Shown here: positions 40,724-54,600 of the stretch, piece after piece | Layout: every line of letters starts with the position of its first letter | Numbering within the stretch: position 1 is the stretch's first letter | Assembly (NCBI GenBank): GCA_005784505.1 | Contig: VCAZ01000012.1 | Location: 1,174,501-1,238,500, forward strand | Length of the DNA: 64,000 nucleotides | Origin: Bagarius yarrelli | Lineage: Eukaryota > Chordata > Actinopteri > Siluriformes > Sisoridae | Direction: 5' to 3' | Notes under the pieces: generated by a model | Databases searched by the model: none | The model's input: the letters and a program-made list of their open reading frames with translations, nothing else | What the model was told of the DNA's origin: nothing | Made by a program: the position numbers and the translations under genes

Positions 40724-40999
40724 GTAAATTTGCTCTTTAAATAACACCTCAGTGAAAGTTTGCGACATTTCTTAATATAAAAAAATACATTATAATTTAG
40801 TAGATATTTCTGTATGCAACTTTAATTAGAGTTTGGAGTTAATAACGGGGCGGTTGGAGTTGAAAGCGAGAGAAATGATTTATAAGGACAATTTTTTGGG
40901 GGACAACCTTCACTTTCGGCTGGAGAGAAATAATTTAAACACTTCTTTTAGAAATAAATCCAGTTTGTGCAAAAATGTCAACTTTAATCATGTGAGGCA

Positions 41000-41003
41000 A
41001 ATA

Positions 41004-41071
<68 letters not shown>

Positions 41072-41085
41072 CTCTCTCTCTCTCT

Positions 41086-41136
<51 letters not shown>

Positions 41137-41380
41137 ACCAAACTCACTCACTCACTCACTCACTCACTCACTATGTCTATCTGTCTCTTTTTCTCTTACT
41201 CACTCACTCACTCACTCGCTCTTTTTGTCTCTGTTTTTCTCATTCTCACTCTCTTCTTCACTCACTCACTCACCCACTCACTCTCTATGTCTCTCTCTCT
41301 CTTTCTCACATCTTTCTCTCTTTTTGTCTCTCTTTTTCACATCTCTCTTTCTCTCTCTGTCTTTCTCTCTTACTCATTTA
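41000..41380. repeat. CT-rich tract with (ACTC)n
   Basis: (CT)n at 41008-41133 and ACTC repeats at 41145-41172 and 41200-41220, followed by degenerate CT-rich sequence. A 182-codon frame here starts in unique sequence and runs into the repeat; it is not credible as a gene. Confidence 0.9.
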
Positions 41381-41824
41381 AAAGTTTTTCTAAAGCAATA
41401 ATTTAATAAACTGATAGTTAATATACAGTTACTACTATGTGTGCATATATATATGATATATAACAATAATTATATTAATAATATTTAACTATATACCCTT
41501 AATAAATTAATGTAAAATAGGTTATGAAAGGTGTAAAAGTTTTACTGATGCTCAAGAAGAAGAAGAAGAAGCTGGGGAGGGGTGTGCTAAACTTTTGAGC
41601 AGGATAATTAGGGTAATTGGTATTATTCTGATTTACCCCAGCTCCTTATGTCACGTGTTAAACATTTATTTTTTTCTAATAATTGTCTTTGAGTCGTTTC
41701 GCTGCCCTTAGAGTAAAATTATAAATCTTTAAAAGGAGTCAAATTTAATAAAAGATGCCATAAAAGCAAAAAAAAAAAAAAGCTTTTAAGCTCAGAACAA
41801 CTATTAGACATTTGAAGAGAGATT

Positions 41825-41988
<164 letters not shown>

Positions 41989-42529
41989 CATTAAGTAAAC
42001 TTTATAAAAACTCTTTTAACAATAATTCTTTCATGAAGTCACAGCTACTTGAACCAAGAATCCATTTCCCATAATGCACCTCTGCGGTCTGGGTGCCATT
42101 TGAGCTGTGATGGAGCTGGGAACCAGGAATGTGCAAAGTTTTGCATGGAATTCGGAACAGGGTCCAGTGATGCATGTGGATTATGGGGTGGTGTTTTTGT
42201 TTTGTGGGGGAGGGGAGGAATAATTGTTTGTGAATTGCATTGCGTTTTGTTAGATAAAAAGCTGAAACTATGCATTAAATATGAGAATGAAATATTACAA
42301 CGGTTTTTGGACAGTCTTTGTTTCCTTTCTAATTGTAAAAACTAAACTTAACTGACTTTGTTTAAAATACAAACCATCACCTTTTATTGTAAGCTGAAAT
42401 TATACTGAAAGTTGGGAATATTGGAAAGACGAAAAATATTGTGGAAAGACTTTACGAACAATTTCACAAACTTCACCTGTAGTATTATTTAGTATGATTA
42501 TATCCAACTTATATTCAATGCAGTGCCAC

Positions 42530-43625
42530 TAATGGGAAGTGGTAGCTCAGTGGTTTAGATGTTGAACTGTTGTTCGGAAGCTTGTGGGTTTAATTTTTGG
42601 CACCACCAAACTGGCAGTGGTGGGCACCTGAGCAAGGCCCTTAACCCCCAACTGCTCAGTTAGATAACTGGACATTATGGTTAAAGTGGTCGACATCAGG
42701 GTTAAAGTGGTGGACTATTAACCCAAAGATTGTGGGTACGATTCCCAGCTCTACCAAGCCACCACTGCTGGGGCCTTAGCAAGGCCGTCAGTTGTAAAAC
42801 AGGCTTTAAATATGTATTGATTCAGGAGGGTTAGAATATTAATACACTATCTTAAAAAAATATACTGTAATATTTAGCTCGATAAATATTTTTAAAACAG
42901 CTCTTAATATTTTAAACAATGGCCATTGTACTAAAGTGGGAAAATAAAAATTAAAAAACAAATGTATAGAAATCTAATGATCAAGTCAGAAGGGTTCTTC
43001 ATTAGATGATCTCAGATGATAAACCTTGAGAGGAGCCAGACAAAATTATTCTCAATTAGGTGTATTTAAAAATACACACCTTTATATGATCAAGTAAAAC
43101 AATGCAGGGGAAGTGGTGGTTCGTGGTTAAGGTGTCGACCCAAAAATTGATTCCCAGCGCCACCAAGCTACCACTGTTGGGCCCATGAGCAAGGCCCTTA
43201 ACCTTTTTATATATTTATATGCACAGTCTGAGGAAATGCAAGCTTTTCACTACAAGTTAAGTAAATAATACAATAAATAACCAAAAAGATGACAAAAATC
43301 TTGACTTGCTATTAACATATCAGGATTAAGTGGAGGCTCATGGTTAAGGAATACTGTGGGTTTGAAACCCAGCTACACCAAGCCATAACTGTTGGGCCCC
43401 TGAGCAAGGCCCTTAACCCCCAATTGCTTAGTTGTATAAGTTAAATGAATGTAAGTCGCTTTGGATAAGGGCGTCTGCCAAGTGCTGTAAATGTAAATAA
43501 AAAAGTGTTTCGAGATGTAGTTCTGAGTCGTTAAAAATCGTAAAAAAAAAAAGGTTAAGGTGTTGGACTACCAACCTGAAGTTCATTGGTTTGATTTAAG
43601 GGGTGTCTGCCAAATGCTGTAAATA
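42530..43625 (+). mobile_element. Cluster of five SINE family B copies, same orientation
   Basis: Copies at about 42535-42665, 42690-42800, 43108-43210, 43328-43502 and 43550-43625. The fourth is best preserved (GGGCCCCTGAGCAAGGCCCT; GTCGCTTTGGATAAGGGCGT). The second, third and fifth are truncated. All lie in the large first intron of col7a1. Confidence 0.65.
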
Positions 43626-43629
43626 TAAT

Positions 43630-44330
43630 CAAAGAAGTCTTAGAGATGAGATAAAAAACAGGTAGAAAGTGTGATGAGGTTGATCCTAAGATTTTTGGTT
43701 GTCCAGAGTTATCAATAATGTTTCTCATTGTAGTTAAATCAGATCTAAGGTTTCTCTTGTTGAAATGAGTGTTTAAGATGCTTTAGACATTTGGAGGTTT
43801 TGTTTAAGAAGCTTGAAATTTTCCATGTCTCTACCACACACTAGGGTATCCTTATTATTATTTTGCCACGTATTACAGTGGCAGTATTCATTCACACTTG
43901 TGAGCTGTCGATGTGACGTGGTTCAGACACACCTGGAGAAAAGCGTGTATATGTTTATGCAGATTACAGTCTTCTGTTTTAACTTGATATCAGGACCGAA
44001 TAAACAAACATTAGAGGACTGAAATTCTTAGGTTGGGCTAGTTTAGAAGGGTAAATGAGGTATAAAGTCTTTATCTCACCAACCTCCTGTCCCTCTCTCT
44101 CTCTTTTTCTCTCTCTCATTCTCTCTCTGGAGGTGATGTTTACTAACAACAACAGGTTTAGTTTTACTTTTACATAATGTGGAGCATCAGCTGTGTTTTC
44201 CCATCCCCTATCAATGAGCTGTTACTCGACGAGTCTCGTTCCTGCTCAGCTGAATGTGATGTAAACCTTTTAGTGGACAACATGAGTATTACAGCCTTCA
44301 TCGCTGTATCAGATTAATCTGAATGGCTAA
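43630..44330. other. col7a1 intron 1 stretch
   Basis: No exon or repeat was recognised apart from a short CT-rich tract at 44090-44130. Confidence 0.4.
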
Positions 44331-45625
44331 ATTATATAAATGATTATCTTGATTGACAAGATATGTAGTGTTCAAACTGATAAACTATATTGTCTTTTGC
44401 AAATATTAAACTCATGTTCCAGAAGAGCTGGGACAGGGCAACATAACACAGGGAAAGTTGGTGAATGCTCCAAAAACACCTTTTTGAACATTCCACAGGT
44501 GAACAAGTTTATTGGAAACAGGTAAGTGTCATGATTAGGTATAAAAAGAGGATCTCAAAAAAGGATGAGAAGTATTTCCTCATGTATTGTCAATTACGTC
44601 ATCAGGAGATTTCAAGAATAGGGGAGGACTCACTGCACATATGCAGCAAGGCCATAAACCAACACTGAATGACTGTGACTTTTGATCCTTTATGTGGCAC
44701 TGCATTAAAATAGACATAATTCTGTAAAGTATAGTACCACAAAGATTTAAACACACTTTTGAAAAACGTTCATCGCAACATCTACAAGTGCAAGTTAAAA
44801 CAGAACCGAGCAAATCGGAAGCCATACATCAACAACGAGAAATGCAGCTGACCTCTTTGAGATGGACTGATACAAAGTAGAAAAGTGTGCTGTGGTCCGA
44901 CGAGTCCACATTACAAATTGTTGTAGGAAAACATGAACGTCATGTCCTCCGGGCAAAAGAGGAGAAGAAACAACCAGATTGCTATCAGCGCAAAGTTCAA
45001 AAGCCAGCATACGTGATGGTATGGTGGTGTACTGTGGTGCTGAAATGTATGTACAAATCTTAAAGCAAAATATTCTGCCATATAAGTGATGTCTTTTTCA
45101 GAGACGACCCTGCATATTTTAACAAGACAGCGCCAAACCACATTCTGCATGTGTTACAACAGCATGCCTTCGAAGTAAGAGTACAGGTGCTTGACTGGTC
45201 TGCCTGTAGTTCAGACCTGTGTCCTATTGAAAATATGTGGCGCACTGTGAAGTGCAAAATACGACAATGCAGACCCCATACTGTTGAACAACTGTGAGAA
45301 GAGTTCCACCTATAAATCATCAATAAATAGTGTTCTTCGTTTTAAAACGCTTATTAACTGTCGTTAAAAGAATAGGTGATGTAACATATTGGAGAAAATA
45401 CCCTTGTGCGATCTTTTTTAAGGAATGTGCTGAGGACATCAAATTCAGAATGAGTAAATATTTTCAAAACACAAAATAGTTTATCAACTGGTACATTGCA
45501 TATCTTGTCTTTGTGGTGTTTTCAGTCAAATGTTAGTCAACAAGGGTTTCAGTCATTGTATTCTGTTTTTACGTATGTTTTACACAACATCCCAACTCCA
45601 TTGGATTTGGGGTTTGTATATATTC
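44330..45625 (+). mobile_element. Tc1/mariner-like transposon relic, longer copy
   Basis: About 1.3 kb. Transposase remnants on the plus strand include SDEST-like residues near 44897, QDSAKPH near 45125, and VLDWSACSSDLCPIENMWR-like sequence near 45190-45240, in the order expected of a DDE transposase. The right end reads TTACACAACATCCCAACTC and GGATTTGGGGTTTGTA, typical of this fish family's terminus. The left terminus is worn and frames are broken. Confidence 0.65.
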
Positions 45626-45629
45626 AAAA

Positions 45630-46485
45630 TCTAAAACCCACAAAATAAATGACAACAAATGCATTATTCAATAACATGATGCTAAATTTAGATGTAGACA
45701 GGAGGTTGAACTATCTCCTCAGGGCAGTGTTCTACTTGTTCCTAAACTAAAACAGTCCAAATTCATCATCTGTGATTCAGCCTGTCTGACTTCTCCGCTT
45801 TATCACTTCAATGTGTTCTAGCGGGTCTTTCTTTTCAGTTTGTTCTTTGCTTCTATTTATTCCACACTCTTATCCGCTTGTCTATTTACCCCCACAATTA
45901 TTCATCAAATATGTGCAGCAGATGCACTTCAACAGCAAAGGAAATGCTGCTTCTCCTTACGCTCAGTGTAAAAAGAGCTGATGCTCGTCTTAGACTCTTA
46001 GACGCTTCAGGCCATCGGCTTCCTGAGGTCAGGATGTTCTATGTTGTGGCTTTATTCCTGAATGCTTAGCATGCTTCCTGTTTGTGCTTGTCCTGTCGAA
46101 GTTTGTGTTATAACGTGAAGAAGGGAAATGTGTTTATTAGGATGGTCTTAATATATAATGTTATGCCAGATGTGCACTTACACAAACATTAACATTTCTG
46201 TTTATTGATACATTTGCTAAACCTGTTCTCATCAGATAGCAGTATGTCCATCACTAGCACGTAGACAGGCGTTGATAACCAGATTAATTACAGAAGATTA
46301 TTTAAACTCAATTTCTGAGTTTGTTAATTGGTAATTAACTTTTTTTTTACCAGAAGACGAAAGTAAAGAATTTCATGTATTATGTTCATCATTGAGTGTC
46401 TTATTGAATGTCATGTCTCCCACCATAGTGGTGGTTTATATGAAACTCATATACAAATAGGCACCCAATTGTTTATAAGTTATTA
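45630..46485. other. col7a1 intron 1 stretch
   Basis: Nothing recognised as exon, repeat or regulatory element. Confidence 0.4.
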
Positions 46486-46487
46486 TT

Positions 46488-46870
46488 ACTGGCATTTGAC
46501 AGACAACCTTATCTAGAGCAAATTGCATATTTTTAATTAATCCAGCTGACCAGGTGAGGGTTAAGCGCCTTGCTCAGTGGACCAGCAGTGCTGCTGAAAA
46601 TTGAACCCACGATATTCCATTTACTAGGCCCACACCTTCAATACTGAGCTACCACTTCCCATATTACTTCAGAGTAAATGATGATATCAAACCCATTACT
46701 TCTTTGTGTGTGCAAGGGGGGGGGGTAGGGAGCTGCAGTTGTTAGGATGACTCTAATCGCCTGTGGATTTGGAGGCCCTCAAAGATCTGTTTTAGTAACA
46801 GTATGTGTGGAAGAAGGCCCAACCTCATTCTTTTATAAGGCCCAAATTTGCTAAAGGTGCCCCTGGTAAG
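46488..46870 (-). mobile_element. SINE family B (reverse) and a GGGCCC-type repeat
   Basis: 46488-46665 reads GGCATTTGACAGACAACCTT, GGTTAAGCGCCTTGCTCAGT and ATACTGAGCTACCACTTCC. 46725-46870 resembles the dispersed repeat seen at 25050-25200 and 38925-39100. Confidence 0.5.
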
Positions 46871-47337
46871 AACAAACATCTGAAACTTAAAGATGTTAAA
46901 CTGACTCATTTTAGATCAGATTCATGGTCTAAAAATGTTTCATTATGTACAAGTCTGGCCTCCTTTGATTCCCCAAAAAATGCTTTAGGTTCCTACAACA
47001 ATTACTGTCTATAAATGAAAGAGTGAAATGCTGGCTGGTAGCACACAGCACAAACCATCTCAGAATTCTTAATCAGTGTCACCAGAAGAAACGTGGTCAT
47101 GATTATGATTTTTCTTTCAGTCAGATGGAACATTAAAGACCTTGAACACAAAGCAGAAACACCAAATATTTACCCAGGGAATTTGTGATGGTGATGGGCT
47201 TCTACAGTCACTTTCTAAAGTATGTCAGTTTCTTTTTCCACTCTTTCTTTTTTTCTATAAAGTGTGTCTTTCTGTTCATTCTTTGTCAAATATCAGGGTT
47301 ATTGTCCTGCAGTTTGCAGCCTAGCACTCCTTTTGGA

Positions 47338-47505
47338 TCATGCACTGGTTAAGTTGATGGATTGCTGATCAGAAGATAGTAGGGTCAATTCCCAGAACCA
47401 CCAAACTGCCACTGTTGGGCCCCCGAACAAAGCACTTGACCCTAAAATGCTCAGTTTAAAAAGAAAATTGGCTAAATGTAAGCCACTCTGGATAAGGCGT
47501 AAGGA
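47338..47505 (+). mobile_element. SINE family B copy
   Basis: GTTAAGTTGATGGATTGCTG, TTCCCAGAACCACCAAACTG and GTAAGCCACTCTGGATAAGG. Confidence 0.65.
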
Positions 47506-47705
47506 AGTGCATGCAGAAGCATTAAGGAAAAATAGACAAATTAAAAATTAGCATAAGTTTATCAATGAATGGCTGATCGACTACACAACAATCTTGCAAA
47601 GCGCAAAAATGTATATTATAAAGCGGTGAAACAATAACCACTCGGGGGGCACAACCGCAGACATGAACGTTTTTCCGCTCTGGTGTCAACGCACAAGACG
47701 AGACA

Positions 47706-47765
47706 AAATAAGTTCAGCAATAAGTTCACTCTAAATATTGAGTGAACTTATTGCTGAACTTATTT
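47706..47765. repeat. Perfect 25-bp-stem hairpin with 10-nt loop
   Basis: Positions 47706-47730 and 47741-47765 are exact reverse complements, separated by CTAAATATTG. Within each arm AATAAGTTCA-type sequence occurs twice, so the arm itself is a degenerate direct repeat. It lies in col7a1 intron 1. Confidence 0.85.
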
Positions 47766-47999
47766 ATTAATGGATGTTGATATGGAAGTATGCAAATAAG
47801 TATAGCCAGGTTTTAGGAATGTATGGTTTAAAATGTCAGAATCCATTGGATAAAGTATTGCCAGTGTAAAAAGTTAAACAAAACCTAGAAACAGCCCAGC
47901 ACACAGCCGAGATAAAATATTATATAAAATAAAAATGATAAACTTCTAATTCTCTTTTAAACAATTGTTTTTAACAATTGTTGAGTTGCCATTACTCTT

Positions 48000-49256
48000 G
48001 TTATCCATCCATCTATTGTTGAAATCAGTCAGCACCACAGCATTGACTTATCATTACTGTACTTCACCTCGTAATTCACTCTGTATTTTTTCTATTGAAC
48101 CTCAGCGAAAATATCCAAATCCATGTGCTGACCGAGGTCTCGCTTGGTTTTTCCCATTTATTTTTGACGATTTAGTAATACTATATTTCTTTCTTTAATC
48201 TCTCATTTCGGTCATCTTAAATAAATCCATTTTGGTTTTTAGAACCACTTTGCAGATTTTTACTTTCTTTAGCCGGAGCAAAAATATACATGGTGGCTAA
48301 AAAGATCATATTTTCACTGTCATTATTATATTAGATTTTTCTGGTAACAAGTTAGTTTTTCTGTTCTATTTTCTTTAAAAGACCAAGCTATCAGGATAAT
48401 TTGAGCAAAATGGAAAAAAATCTGCAGTTGAATTTACTTATAATTTAATTATGTATTTTTAAATAGAAATATTTTAATAAAACCCAATGTCCAAAAACAT
48501 GATTATAAAGACAATGAATAATTATTTCTGTAAATTTTGTAGCACTTCTTGGTTGTATTTTTTTGCCAGGAGACTGAGCTGATCAATACCTTTCAGTGAC
48601 TCACTGTGTCACATGGCAGGTGCAAACATTCCTTTTTTTTAAATGTATTTTTCGCTTCCAGCCAAAAAGAAGGAATCCTATGCATGAAGTCATGTGCAGT
48701 TATAATTATAATTTATTTGAATGATAGTTCACCTTTAACCCTAAAAAAGGAAGGTATTAGAGATTGATCATGTGCATACAGGCACATACTTTTATTTACA
48801 TACTCATGCCGTGTCTTGTCCAGGACACTGTGTTGGTTGGTAGGGTGCTGATTGGTAGGTGACCCCAACCCAGGTGTTGATATGCACCCCTTAGCAAAAT
48901 TGTGTTTAAACTGCAGAGCGAGAGAGAAAGGATGCTTACAATGTTCAAAGTTTCTAAAAGTCATTAAATTATAAATCTAGGATGTCTGTCAATATTAATA
49001 ATAATTTTAATAATAAAAACTTAAATGTAAGATCATATTTTAACTAATATATAAGATAGTTCATTATGTGTGGATGTAAAAAAAAAAAGAAGCTTTATCA
49101 CTTTCGTATGGCTTAGAATCACTAGGGTTAGACATGCAATTCTTAAAATGATATGATCTGATATAACAAAACCCATATCTGATGATGAAGACCGATTATT
49201 GATTGATCTTTTGTCAGAAAATTAATAAACACTTTTAAAACCAATATGATTATAGA

Positions 49257-49294
<38 letters not shown>

Positions 49295-51560
49295 TTATAG
49301 ATGATCTCAAGAAGGTAGAACAAACTTAATAATAAGCGGAATTATAAACAGACTGCTATAACCCTAGGACATCAACGGGGATTTTAATTCATTAAAATAG
49401 TATTTAATATCAACAAAGATTACTTTTAGTTAATTAAAGGTGATAAAGTATGATTTTACATTTAATTATTAAATTTCTGTATCTGAAAAAGTAATAAACT
49501 GATCATTTTAATTATATCTTTGTTCTATTGTATTTATCTGTGATATGAATTTGTGTATTATATTTTACGCAGATTCAAAAATAACGAATTCTTTGCAAAG
49601 ACAAATATTCAAGTCATCTGGTGAAATTTTTCATATTGCAAAAAAATCCCAAACTATCGCAATGTCAGGTTTTTTTTTCAGTATCCTGCAAATCTAGTAC
49701 ATATCTATATAGATGTGTGAATGTTTGCATGGCTGTACGGTTGTGTGTGTGTGTGGGGGGGGGTGTCAATAAAATTTAAAATGATAGTTGTTGTAATCTG
49801 AGCGTAAAGGTACAGGTTAAGACTCCTTAATCGCCCTCAGGGCATCAGATCATATGAAACACTCCAGACTCATTATAACTTATACGAAATTAAAGGTCAT
49901 GAAGTTTTTCTTTCCAGACTTGAGAGTCATAGGAAAAAGTACCTCACAGTTACTTATTATACGTCTCAGAATCCGGTCTTTGAAGGTTTGATGACACATT
50001 TATGTACATGTAGGTTTGTCGTCTCTTCCTTTCACCTCACTGGAAAACAACAGGACGTTGTTTAGTTCAGGGTGTTGTATCTGTACAGGCTTGTGTATTT
50101 TTCTAGATTAAGGATCAGGAGCAGGCTGATGATCACTACTTTGACTTTGAGGTAGAAAATCACGAGAGGTTTCTGCAACCTGACAGCCTTTGAGATTTTG
50201 TATACAATACTTACATATGAGCCGTTAATAACAACTTTATTATTCGCTAGTCACATTAAAATATTAAAAAATGTTGCCAAAACAATATCTTCAGCTTTGC
50301 TTTCCAACAGTAAATCTGACACTAGATTCAATAGTAATAATTGATCATCGATATATTAACAGGTTTACAGCAACCTGTATGATGTGTTTAATGTATTTAA
50401 TGAAAGAGGAACGTGAATGTGTGTTGTGATGATCTCAGGTGACATTTTTTTGTTAGAGCCTGACTAATATATCATTTTGCCTATTTTATCAGCCGATATC
50501 AGAATATTGTTCATATATCAGTATCTGGAATATTCCACCGATATTAGCAGCAGAACGCGCTCCATTGTTAGCTACTGACGACCATCCAAATCTTTCACTA
50601 CAGTAAGGAGGTCTTTTGTTCCGGCAGCGTCAGACAAGCAGTAAAGCAAAGTTGCAAACCAGTTTGTGAAATACAAAACTTACTGTGACGTTATTAATTA
50701 TTGAAACTCATTAGTTTTTTTCTTTTTAATATATGTCCAATAATAGAGTTAACCCTGTCCCTTAATCCTGCCACGTCACTCAGGCTTATCACATCGGTCA
50801 TATTATATCACATTTCAGTTCAGAGTTTTTCAGTAACGTTCTAGTCAATTAGGAATTTTTCTGCATTGACATTATTTTATATATATCTTTCCTCTCCCTC
50901 CATTAGACACAAAATGATAGTAAAAAGTCAGAATCCCTGTTTCATGTGACGCATTTAAATAAATGTCAACAATGCCAGAGTTGAAGGCCTCCAGGTTGGG
51001 ATCTATATGCAACTTTATCCTACAACCGCGTACAGTACAGGCAGAGCGTTTTATTTCTTCTTCCAATACAGCAGGCATAGAGTTGGAGCGTCTGCCTCCA
51101 TTTCATTAGTTTATCACATTATTATAAATGTTTAATCTTATTTTAGTTATAATTGCTAAAAATGTTTAATGTATGTATATTCTGTTTATGTATATAATGT
51201 ATTTTATATTGAGTACCAGTCAAATGTGTGGACACACAAATAAGGGAGTATAAAGTTTGTCTGGTATCTTACTATAATATACGCATCAACGCTTAAAAAG
51301 CAGCAAAACTGCGTAAATCCGCAGATTTTCTTATTTCTTAAAATTTGTGTTCATTTTCGCCCCTGCAAAAAGGCAGTTTAGGAAGTTAACTGATTTCAAA
51401 CTATTGCACATAAAGTTCTATAATAGTAAAAAATGTTATCTGGGTAGTATGACTCATTAACAGGGCATTATTCAATTAAATTCCAGTTTTGTGGCAGAAT
51501 TTTGACTTAATGTAAACCTGTCGTTCGCAGATACAGTTGTGTTGCCTGTAGCTGACCGTG
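48000..51560. other. Distal part of col7a1 intron 1
   Basis: AT-rich and without credible exons. Seen: an AT repeat at 49262-49288, a G run near 49755, and at 50455-50620 a fragment like the fish repeat with TATCAGCCGATATCAGAAT. A 68-codon minus frame at 50872-51078 has no recognised domain or splice support. Confidence 0.4.
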
Positions 51561-51579
51561 TGTGTGTGTGTTTGCGCAG

Positions 51580-51650
51580 AGAAAAGATGTGGCACCGGAC
51601 GTTAGTGGCTGCGGTGTTGCTGTCGCTCCCGAACAGATCCACAGCTCAAG
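51580..51650 (+). CDS. col7a1: col7a1 start exon with signal peptide
   Basis: After the acceptor TTTGCGCAG come seven UTR bases and then ATG at 51587 (context AAAAGATGT). The exon encodes MWHRTLVAAVLLSLPNRSTA and then Gln, a short secretory signal with a VAAVLLSL core. The donor is GTTGGT. The last base joins the next exon to give GTCNNVGMADIVFLVDGSSS. Confidence 0.85.
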
Positions 51651-54600
51651 GTTGGTCCAGATAAAATCCATTCCCAGTTTTTAAAACACTTACCGTGTAT
51701 AGTACAGTATCACATTGGCATACTGACCCAAATAACTATTGACCAGTTGCTCTTACCACTTGTGTCTACAAACTTTGGAAAGGCTGTTAAACAATTGACT
51801 TGTCTGGAGTCGAAGAGGCTAATAAATGACTATCAGTGTGATTTTAGACGTACTTTTGATCAACTGACTCATACATTCAGTTATAAAGCATTCGACACAA
51901 CATATAGGAATAGTGTGGCAGAGTAGAGTAAAGATCTTTGTTTAAAGATTTAACAGGACAATTGCCCATCTTTATTTTTAGTTTCTTTACTAGTAGACAT
52001 TTGTAGTAGAAACTGCAAATAGGGAAGAAATATTTAGAAACGAGAACGCGGAGTTCCTCAGGGGAGCATTCTCACTGTCATGCTTTCTAGCATTAAAATG
52101 AATAGTATTGCGAAGACCATTGGACCCACTTGTTGACCAATTGTTGGTCAGTTAAAATTGGCTTCGGATTTTCCAGAACTAAAACAGTCTGCACACTTTT
52201 GTCTTCAACAATCCCTTTATCAGGATCCAGAACTTCTCATTAACAAAGACCAAATTAAAGTCGTTAAGGGAAAATTTAATTACTTACAATCTTACCAGCC
52301 GATTTCACAGTTTTTTCACCTTCAATACGTTCACCTGTATGAGCGCAAACCTAAAAGCATCAGTTCATTCGGTATTCGCATTAAATCACATTTAGAAATA
52401 TCAGTTTTTACTGACTCATCAAAAAAAGAGGCTGACTCACCCAATTGTATACAGACAGCAATATTTAGACTTTAGAAGTCAGTTCTCTTCTCACACACCC
52501 ACATCTACAGATGGTTTAAAGATGGAAATTGGTGTAACATCAGCAATAACAACAACATTATGGATTCGGATTCGCAATGTTATAATTTTCACAGACTCTA
52601 AATCATGTCTACTTTAAAACCGCATTTTAACTAAAGTGGAACAATTACAGAATCAATTTTACATCTTCTGCTGGATTCCAGGCCGTGTTGGGCTTCCAGG
52701 AAACAAACAAGCTGATGCAGCTGCAAAAGAGGCTTTTAATCTATAAATTAAAGAATGTCTAATTCTGCTTAAATAAGCCGAGGAAAACTGGAACATATGT
52801 ACAAACAATAAATAGTATAGTATAATAGTATATAAAATTTAAAGAGACATTTAAACCCCTTATTTATAAGAGTATATTAAGTAGTCTTCAGAAGATGTTG
52901 TGTTGGGCATACTAGACTGATGCGCACCTTTTTACTTAAAGTTCCACCTCGGTGCCCATTCTGCAACTTTTGTTCTTTCAAAGAACTGGTTATATAAGTA
53001 GAAGTAGGAAACCTTTATGATATACACTTCTTTAACAATTATTCAATAGTCTTTTACTAGAAAATTATATCTTAATTAAAAAAAATTGTTTATTTTTATG
53101 TCCTGTGCATTTTATGGTTGCTTGATTTTGACTTGTTTGTTTTTACGCATGTTTTGTATCGTAGCAACTCTGTACTATCCCTGTTGTATGTCCACCCCAG
53201 CACCTGTCTTTAAAAAGACTGTTGATTCTCTCCATTCAGGCACGTGTAATAATGTCGGTATGGCGGATATCGTGTTCCTGGTGGATGGGTCATCCAGCAT
53301 CGGACGTACCAACTTTGCTCTTGTGAAAAGTTTCATGGCAGGACTCATTAGACCCTATGCCCACACGGTGGGACCAGCTGGCGTCCGGGTCGGAGCTGTG
53401 CAGTACAGCGACACAGCCAGGTGTGTATGGGCTCCAATATTTCACTCAAAGTTCACTGTAGGAATATATCAAAGACACACATCTTCTCTATTGTTTATAA
53501 AAAATGTTGCCATAGAAACGTTCTGGTAACAAAGAATTGCAAAAGGTTTTTGTGGGTAAAAAATGTAAAGCTGATTATGTCAGATTTGTAAATATGGGTT
53601 ATCGGTAAAGAAAATGTCATTGGTTTGTATTGTAAGCTGCAATTAAAATAGTAATATGTTAATATCCATTAAACAGCAGACAAATAATGTCCTGGTTAAT
53701 CTACTAATACTAAAGTATCGTTTTGATGGACACTTTAATATCACTTGAGAGAGACAAACCTGTCATATTCTAAAATGATGGAATGCAGCGACGTGGCACT
53801 AGTCGAAAAATTTAAAGTAGCTTTATGTACTTTAGAAAAAAAAAAGTTCTTTGTGGTTAAATTCAATCTGTTTACCATTATCCAACTTAAAATTTTTGCT
53901 CTGTTGTAAACATGGTGGCGGTAGAACGTCTGGATTTCATTCATTTATTCATCTTATACATTCATTTACACCCGCTTATTCCCTAATTCGGGGTCACAGG
54001 GATCTGCTGGAGTCTATCACAGCCGTCTCTGAAAGGGTGAAAGGCAGGAGGGGGACACAGGTCTCCAGTCCATCACAGGGCCACACACACACACACACTC
54101 ACTCATATGGGCAATTTAGAATCACCAATCAACCTAACATACATGTTTTTGGACTGTGAGTGGATACCAGAGAACCCGAAGTAAACACACACAAGCACTG
54201 AAAGAAAAGGCAAACGCCACACAGAAAGACCCCTGCCCTGAAATCGAACCCAGGACCTTCTTGCTGGAAGCTGCTTGGATTTTATTAATACTACCCAAAA
54301 TCATACTATATAGCACATACCTTTTAAAAGTTTCGACTAAGTACTAACTTAAATAAAGTAGCTATTTAAGCAGTATGTGCTTGTGATTTTCGATGCAGCA
54401 TGTACTGTATGTAACAGATAATTTCCTCTTCTATAAATCTCTCATTATGCAATTCTAATAAGCGCTCTTTCAGATGTGAATTTATTCATGAACCGTATTA
54501 GTAAAGCATTAAAGGTAACAGAAAACTTTCAAACCCCCGAATTATAACGTAATAAAAAAAAGTCAATGAATTAGACCCCCCCCCCCCCGAAAAATAAAGG

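Noticed and set aside
40833..41406. 182-codon plus-strand open frame downstream of the col7a1 first exon
   Set aside because: Most of it is a CT/ACTC repeat translated as Ser-Leu; the first third has no recognised similarity and no splice support.
44580..45323. Series of minus-strand open frames of 71-87 codons
   Set aside because: They are the antisense of a Tc1/mariner-like relic and have no domain or splice support.
50872..51078. 68-codon minus-strand open frame in col7a1 intron 1
   Set aside because: No recognised domain, no plausible splice sites, and a length expected by chance in a window of this size.
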